Shown here piece by piece: positions 19,055 through 23,982 of a stretch of 23,982 nt of DNA (positions are counted from its first letter, which is position 1; the number at the start of each line of letters is the position of its first letter). Source of the DNA: Gryganskiella cystojenkinii. Lineage: Eukaryota > Mortierellomycota > Mortierellomycetes > Mortierellales > Mortierellaceae. The DNA is taken from assembly GCA_015852425.1 (NCBI GenBank), contig JAAAIG010000290.1, positions 1 through 23,982 on the forward strand, written 5' to 3'. Below the pieces are notes generated by a model. The model had not been told where the DNA came from. It was given only the letters and a program-made list of their open reading frames with translations, and searched no databases. Position numbers and translations under genes: made by a program.

Positions 19055-21304
19055 ATGCTTGCTAAACATGAAAGGAACAGCTCGGCAAAGTCTCAACTGT
19101 CAACCTCGTCCATAATAATGGTACCTACTGTCAATCGCCACCCCTCCCCCATTGATATCACCGAGACGCTCGACTTGATCTTTTCGTTTCTCAGCCAGAA
19201 GACTCTCAAGTCTGTCGCTTCCCGAGTCTGTCGTCAATGGTTCTTTGTGGCCAGGAAACACATCCGTCGTCATCTCCACCTTGAATACTCGGACCCCAAG
19301 GTCTGGGGGGGTATCTATAAACGTCTTCCTATGGCTGGTGAACTCTCGATCGGTCGAACCATCGGCCCCTGGCTACAAGACTGTGACGCGACAGGATATA
19401 AACACCGTCAACCTCTCGACTCACTCCTGCATCGGTGTTTACCCGTCATCACGAATGGAACCAACCATGGGCGGTATCGAGTCCGAATCCTGAACCTGAA
19501 CCTTGAGGGTTGGTTTTGGAATCAAGAACGAACGCTTACCTTGTTTCAACCTACGACTTTACTCGAGTTGTCGCTGGATGTTCCCCGGGGCACAGAATCT
19601 GTCAAGCTCGGATTCTTACTGAATCAATGTCCGAACTTGATGCATTTGTCCGTCAGCGCTTATAAGTGCACCGTCCCACCCTCGATCATAGAGTTGCACC
19701 CCGAGAAAGAAGAGAGGGACTCACTCTCGAACGACCAGACCAGTCCTATGGAGACCGAATACGATTACGACCGAGATGGACCTTTGTCAACCTTACAGCC
19801 CTTCCGACTTCGATCATTACGGCTCAACAACCTCTTGATTCCCTCAGCTCACAGATTAAAGTCCTACTGGTCCGTGCTACCACAGTTGGCAGAGCTCTAC
19901 CTACTACAGATCATTCACCCCCGCCGAGAAAGTGATGAGGATGTCGATGGGGGTAGTGGACCCAAGAAATTCGCCTTCGAAGGCGAGTCTGGTCAAAATC
20001 TTTGGAAGTCCCTGGCCAAACACTGCCCCCATTTGACGACGCTTCACTTCCACTGCAGGAATACCAAGGCCTGTCAAAGCTTCCCCGTCGAGTTTTTCCC
20101 GCGCGTCCAGTCATGGGGTGTTGACAGTCGACCGGACGTGATCAAGCATCTGTTGCTCGAACCTTTGAAAGTCCACCGGATCGAGAATCGACTCACAACC
20201 CTGGTGATCCTTCAAGATGAGACCTTTCGAGGCTATCACCCGCCAGTATCAAATCCGAATCGAGATGAAGCTATCCGCAAATTCCTGGTCCATTCACCTT
20301 CGTTGCTCCATTTTAAGGCTGGTCGGGCTGAACTGTCTCCGGATGTGCTATGGGATACCACAGATCCCACAGTGATCTGGGCTTGTCGTCGATTGCGAAC
20401 CCTGTCGATGAGAGTCAGTCGACATAGGCGAGGCAAGACATCCAAGATCTGGACTGGCTGTATCTTTGGGTACATCTCCAGAGTTTGCCCCCATCTCCAA
20501 GAGCTGTCTTTGACGATGGATTGTCAAGTCTTGGCGCTGGAGAGTGGAGTGTGTCTCTTAACTCGGCTTAGGAGCCTTCGGCGGCTGGAGCTGGTGATGG
20601 ACTTTCCTTGTTCCTATTACGATAGTGGCTTCCATGCTAATGACCTTTCCTGGATCGTTGGTCGTCAAGCCGGTCCAGAGACGAGTCTGTCGCCGATTCT
20701 TTCCAACAATGTCGTTCCCTCGTTTCTTCGTCGGTCTTTGGTTAGTGCTGCGAACGGAATTGCCAGTAAACGTCGAGGCGGAACCCCACCCGACCCTTAT
20801 CGTGCTTATACATATTGTATTAACAAGTTTCGGAAATGGTCGATGCAGTATCTTGAGAAGGGAGTCCAACCTGCGGAACTGAGAGCGGAGAAGGCCAGGA
20901 TGCTGGCGCAGCAGGAAAGGAACAAGTTTGAGTCGGATTACGACCGTGCCGGTATTCCGATGGTTGACGGATTAGAAGATTTGGACTTTTTAGGGACCAG
21001 CTGTGATATCGAAGGTTGTCTCAAGGCGCAGATTTATCGGCTTCAGCATCAATACGAACGAGATCTACGACAACAACAGAACCTCGCAAACGGTCAAGAC
21101 CAAGACTGCTCAACAATTACAAGATCCGTACAGCCATGGGCAGAGCTGCAACAATTGATCGTGTCGCAGGAATATGCCACGAACCCGGATGTTGCTTTCC
21201 CTCGATCCCAGATTGAAGAGCGGTTACCTATCCTGAAGCGGTTGAGACCTGATATCGAGATCCTTACCAAATTTTTAAGACATATAGTGAAACGAGAGAT
21301 ATGA
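19055..21304 (+). CDS. F-box protein with leucine-rich-repeat-like C-terminal region
   Basis: Single exon, 749 aa. Residues about 33-72 are an F-box-like motif (IDITETLDLIFSFLSQKTL, then VCRQWF), the segment that binds Skp1 in SCF ubiquitin ligases. From about residue 144 to 530 there are irregular leucine-rich strands (LRSLRLNNLLIP, LAELYLLQI, LTTLHFHC, LQELSLTMD, LRSLRRLELVMD) typical of fungal F-box/LRR proteins that recruit substrates. About 586-625 is charged and helical, with another Gln-rich helix near 665-680. Start chosen at 19055 because the frame upstream reads through a microsatellite and lies before the TATA-like element; MVPTVNRHPSP at 19118 is a second candidate. The substrate cannot be inferred. 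Such genes form large, fast-evolving families in Mortierellales-type fungi. It converges with the next gene, 223 nt away. Confidence 0.85.
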   Translation: MLAKHERNSSAKSQLSTSSIIMVPTVNRHPSPIDITETLDLIFSFLSQKTLKSVASRVCRQWFFVARKHIRRHLHLEYSDPKVWGGIYKRLPMAGELSIGRTIGPWLQDCDATGYKHRQPLDSLLHRCLPVITNGTNHGRYRVRILNLNLEGWFWNQERTLTLFQPTTLLELSLDVPRGTESVKLGFLLNQCPNLMHLSVSAYKCTVPPSIIELHPEKEERDSLSNDQTSPMETEYDYDRDGPLSTLQPFRLRSLRLNNLLIPSAHRLKSYWSVLPQLAELYLLQIIHPRRESDEDVDGGSGPKKFAFEGESGQNLWKSLAKHCPHLTTLHFHCRNTKACQSFPVEFFPRVQSWGVDSRPDVIKHLLLEPLKVHRIENRLTTLVILQDETFRGYHPPVSNPNRDEAIRKFLVHSPSLLHFKAGRAELSPDVLWDTTDPTVIWACRRLRTLSMRVSRHRRGKTSKIWTGCIFGYISRVCPHLQELSLTMDCQVLALESGVCLLTRLRSLRRLELVMDFPCSYYDSGFHANDLSWIVGRQAGPETSLSPILSNNVVPSFLRRSLVSAANGIASKRRGGTPPDPYRAYTYCINKFRKWSMQYLEKGVQPAELRAEKARMLAQQERNKFESDYDRAGIPMVDGLEDLDFLGTSCDIEGCLKAQIYRLQHQYERDLRQQQNLANGQDQDCSTITRSVQPWAELQQLIVSQEYATNPDVAFPRSQIEERLPILKRLRPDIEILTKFLRHIVKREI

Positions 21305-21420
21305 CCATGTTTTGTTGAGTATAATAACTGTGTTTTTCATCTTTTACTGTTTTTGCAAGATGCTGTTTAGTATTTTAATGCCGATAATGGCATTTAGATT
21401 TATTTTTTTTTTTTCGTTTT

Positions 21421-21426
21421 TTTATT
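21421..21426 (-). terminator. AATAAA polyadenylation signal, oxidoreductase gene
   Basis: TTTATT on the + strand is AATAAA for the minus-strand gene, about 100 nt past its stop. A second copy at 21399-21404 serves equally well. Confidence 0.45.
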
Positions 21427-21527
21427 TCGGGAGGAAGGTTCTTGTTGGTCGCTGTAGGCAACTATATAGGAAGAACGAATACAGTGTAGTCTTCTCTTCC
21501 GGATTTTTTTAAACGTCCTCAAAACAT

Positions 21528-22903
21528 TTATACGGTAACGACCAGTTTTCCAAACTGAGAACTCTGACGCATAGTATCTAGACTGGCGTTGACAGACTCG
21601 AGACCTTCCCAGACCTGACTAATCACAGGTCGGACCTTGTGCTTGTCCACGAATGCGACCATCTCCAGGAACTCACGACGGGAACCCTACAAGCGTCGAC
21701 GCGAATAAAAATGTCAGTATCAGTGTGTATCTTTTCGACAGTGGATAAGACAAACTATAATGTGTCACAAGCCAGCCAAAAAAAAAAAACATGTTACCAA
21801 AGTGGTTCCTCGGATCTCAATGTTCTTGATAAAGGCCAGACGAGTGAACAGGAAATCGATTTTGGCGGTCATGCCGTAATTGACCAGGATACCGCCCTGG
21901 CGGAAAAGCTGGTTGATCAACGTCAATGTGTTATCTCCACCAGCACCATCGATGGCGACATCGATGAGGGCTCCATTAGTCAACTTCAACAAGCGAGAGC
22001 CCCAATCCGCTATTACGAGCAAAAAGGATGAAATGTCCCCATATCAGATTACTGGTCAACAGCCAAACGTACGTTATACACGATCAACCCTCTTAAAGTA
22101 ACGTACCTTCTTTGTAGTTGACACCACCCTTGGCGCCGAGCTCAATAGCACGCTGGATCTTGGAATCGTCCGAAGAGGTGACATAGACATTCGCACCGAC
22201 AGCGACCGCGAACGTCAAGGCCATCAGGGCAACACCACCACCAATACCTGTGATCAACACGTTCAACCCCTCAGTGACTTCACCTTTTGTGAATACGGCT
22301 CTGTAAGCGGTCACACCCGCAAGTGGCAACGCCGCAGCCTCGGGATCCGTCAAATGAGCGGGGGCCCTGACCAGATTTTGAAGTCCCGTGGTATAGTACT
22401 CTGAAAATACACCGACACCTGGCACGGTGGAGGCCCCCAAGGAACCAGCCAAACCTTCAGGACCTCGACGGTCCTTTTCCCAACCGTAGATTGGGATGAC
22501 AATGACTCGGTCTCCAACCTTGACCTCCGACGGACCGTTAGCCTCCAGGACATGACCGACGACATCCGATCCAAGAACAGTTCCGTAGGTAATGTTCTAG
22601 AAGAGAAAATATGGGGATGGGGCCACAAGAAGAGACAAGACATAGAGTCGTTGTTAGCACATCACTGTTCTATCTTTTTTTTTTGTCCGCACAACAATGA
22701 GCGAAGACGATGATGATCAATTTTTATACAGGATAGAATCCCTTGAGGATCCAGAGCTCGCGATGGTTCACAGATACAGCCTTGACTTTGATCAAGGCCT
22801 GGTTTTCTTCCAGGGCCGGGATAGGAATCTCGGTCAAGGTCGCCAAATGAGGCGCAACTGTGGCTTGTTCGAGAAGGATAGCTTTCATGGTGTTAGGGGC
22901 CAT
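21528..22903 (-). CDS. YogA-like zinc-type alcohol dehydrogenase / quinone-reductase-like oxidoreductase (MDR superfamily)
   Basis: Medium-chain NAD(P)-dependent oxidoreductase resembling fission-yeast C1773.06c and bacterial YogA. Minus-strand exons: 22903-22730, 22596-22107, 22009-21798, 21686-21528; phases 0, 1, 0; 344 aa, the usual length. The N-terminal GroES-like half has VSVNHRELWILKGFYP then GTVLGSDVVGHVLEA and VGDRV; the Rossmann motif is VLITGIGGGVALMAL (171-185), and the coenzyme-domain end reads QFGKLVVTV. The GHE zinc signature is replaced by GSD, so it probably lacks catalytic zinc, as in its subfamily. The real substrate is unknown; enones, quinones or aldehydes are typical. 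Start chosen at MAPNTMKAILLE (22903); an in-frame ATG at 22963 would add 20 residues but sits too close to the TATA box (23025-23017). Confidence 0.92.
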
Positions 22904-23718
22904 TTTGTATTTCTTTTCTTGGCTTTTCTTTTCAAATAGAGAGGGGAGTGGAGAAGGTTGCAAATCGCGTTTTTGATAGTAGTGATTTTCTGAAAATTGC
23001 TATCCAAGATCTGACTCTTTTTATATTAATTGCAGGGAATTCGGACTCTCGATCCAAAACACTACAGTCAGCGCTCTCGAGACCTGCATCCTTTGCCTTG
23101 TAACTCGCATCACCTGCTTTCAATTTTTCACTCAAGGGATTATTCACTACTGGTTTTGATTTTTTAAAAAAAAAATCATAATAATAATTGCTGACAGCAA
23201 TCTGACAAGGCGAATCCAGATGAAGGAAAAAAACTGCCGCAGGACAGATCTCGAGCGCGCAGTTGTTTACTACCAACCAACAGCCTAACGCAACAAAAAG
23301 AGGACAAAAGACATACAAGGTGAGTATCAATTGACTTTTTTTTTTCCGATGCCGACTGTGCAATTTCCGCATGCGAGTTGCGCACGGACTGTCAGATCAA
23401 CAACCCACGTTTTACTGCGCGTATTTTTATTTTATCTCGTTTGACCTGTCGATCTTGGTCCATGGTGTTCTTCTCGATAATGGGTGAACTGGCTTATGAA
23501 ATGCGCGTGTAGACAATGACTAATGGAGTTGGCTTTGTCAGTCTTACAAAAGATCCCATAATCAGCTCTGCTGACAATTCCCTCCTTTCCCGTTGTTACC
23601 AAGACGAGAACTCGTTCTCAACTCTCTCTCCGAGCTCTCTTTCGTCTTTTTTTTTTCCATTCCAGTTACCTTTAGTTTCTACTTTTTTTTAATATACATG
23701 TGTGCGCCGCGCTTAAAA
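22904..23718. other. Promoter region of the oxidoreductase gene and adjacent intergenic DNA
   Basis: No gene recognised. The left part is the minus-strand promoter and leader of the oxidoreductase. From about 23575 the + strand turns C/T-rich with T runs, like the leaders of other genes here, suggesting a + strand gene starting near or beyond the right edge. Minus-strand open frames at 22932-23372 and 23176-23385 have no family resemblance. Confidence 0.5.
23017..23025 (-). promoter_or_regulatory. TATA box of the oxidoreductase gene
   Basis: Minus-strand TATAAAAAG, 114 nt upstream of the chosen start codon at 22903, giving a leader of about 80 nt. Confidence 0.55.
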
Positions 23719-23982
23719 ATGTCTTGGCATTCAGCCGAGCAAAGTATGCAACCTCCGAGAATGAAAGACTCTGACAACGGGACAGTGGCCTGGAACAATA
23801 TTTTCCACCCATCTTCTTTTTTTTTTGCCATCCATATTTTCGCTATTATCACGTTCGGAATCCATGTTCATCGACAACGCCGCCAAGCATCTCCACCTTA
23901 TTTGGTCCGCATGTCAAATCTTTCATATTCGCGTCCACCTACCCACACAACACGCACAAGATTTGACTTTTTTTTTTTTTTG
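23719..23982 (+). other. Open frame running off the right edge, doubtful
   Basis: From ATG at 23719 the frame stays open to the end of the window (88 codons, no stop). The product includes a Phe run and an Ile/Phe/His stretch read from T-rich DNA and matches no family I know. It could be the first exon of a gene beyond the window, but composition suggests leader or intron sequence read by chance. Confidence 0.15.

Noticed and set aside
22932..23372. 146-codon minus-strand frame upstream of the oxidoreductase
   Set aside because: It covers the TATA box and leader of that gene and matches no family.
1..23982. tRNA, rRNA, CRISPR array or multi-gene defence cluster
   Set aside because: No tRNA box pairs, rRNA-like blocks or spaced repeats were seen on reading through; the genes are ordinary eukaryotic ones with no shared pathway logic.

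Overview
The window is eukaryotic and fungal. Genes are split by short introns (about 95-175 nt, GT...AG, donors mostly GTAAG or GTATG), several genes have TATA boxes, and the 5' regions are rich in pyrimidines and oligo-T. Gene content is typically fungal: a PP1 phosphatase, histone H2A.Z, a Cue2-type Smr nuclease, an F-box protein and a YogA-like dehydrogenase. Codon choice (GTC, CTC, ATC), the Asn/Ser/Gln-rich disordered regions and the gene types suggest an early-diverging fungus, possibly Mortierellomycota. That placement is an inference, not something I could test.

Layout, left to right. A five-exon PP1 catalytic subunit (694-2188, +) is followed by a 1.5 kb non-coding stretch ending in a long C/T-rich promoter. 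Next come a four-exon OB-fold nucleic-acid-binding protein with a long Ser-rich tail (3728-4876, +), an intronless seven-helix TMEM198/DUF4203-like membrane protein (6049-6936, +), a two-exon disordered protein full of Ser-Pro sites (7490-9416, +), a six-exon stand-alone CAP C-terminal-domain protein (10073-11371, +), and a three-exon CUE/DUF1771/Smr protein resembling the no-go-decay endonuclease Cue2 (11930-14832, +). Histone H2A.Z runs the other way (15173-16579, -), convergent with the Smr gene. Behind its promoter lies a decayed, frame-shifted coding remnant (about 16945-18262, -). An F-box/LRR-like gene (19055-21304, +) then converges on a four-exon YogA-like oxidoreductase (21528-22903, -). 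The last kilobase is non-coding apart from a weak open frame running off the right edge.

The genes are mostly independent housekeeping and regulatory functions: signalling, chromatin, mRNA surveillance, cytoskeleton and ubiquitin-ligase adaptors. I see no operon-like or cluster logic joining them and no defence system, CRISPR array, tRNA or rRNA gene. I did not find a convincing new multi-gene system. The points most worth checking are the H2A.Z with an N-terminal tail lacking Gly-Lys acetylation motifs and a 3-nt first coding exon, the Cue2-like protein with an extra N-terminal CUE-like segment, the short CAP-C protein, the tailed OB-fold protein, the Ser-Pro-rich protein, and the decayed remnant. 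All splice junctions were placed by eye from reading-frame continuity, splice consensus and family similarity recalled from knowledge; no alignment was run.
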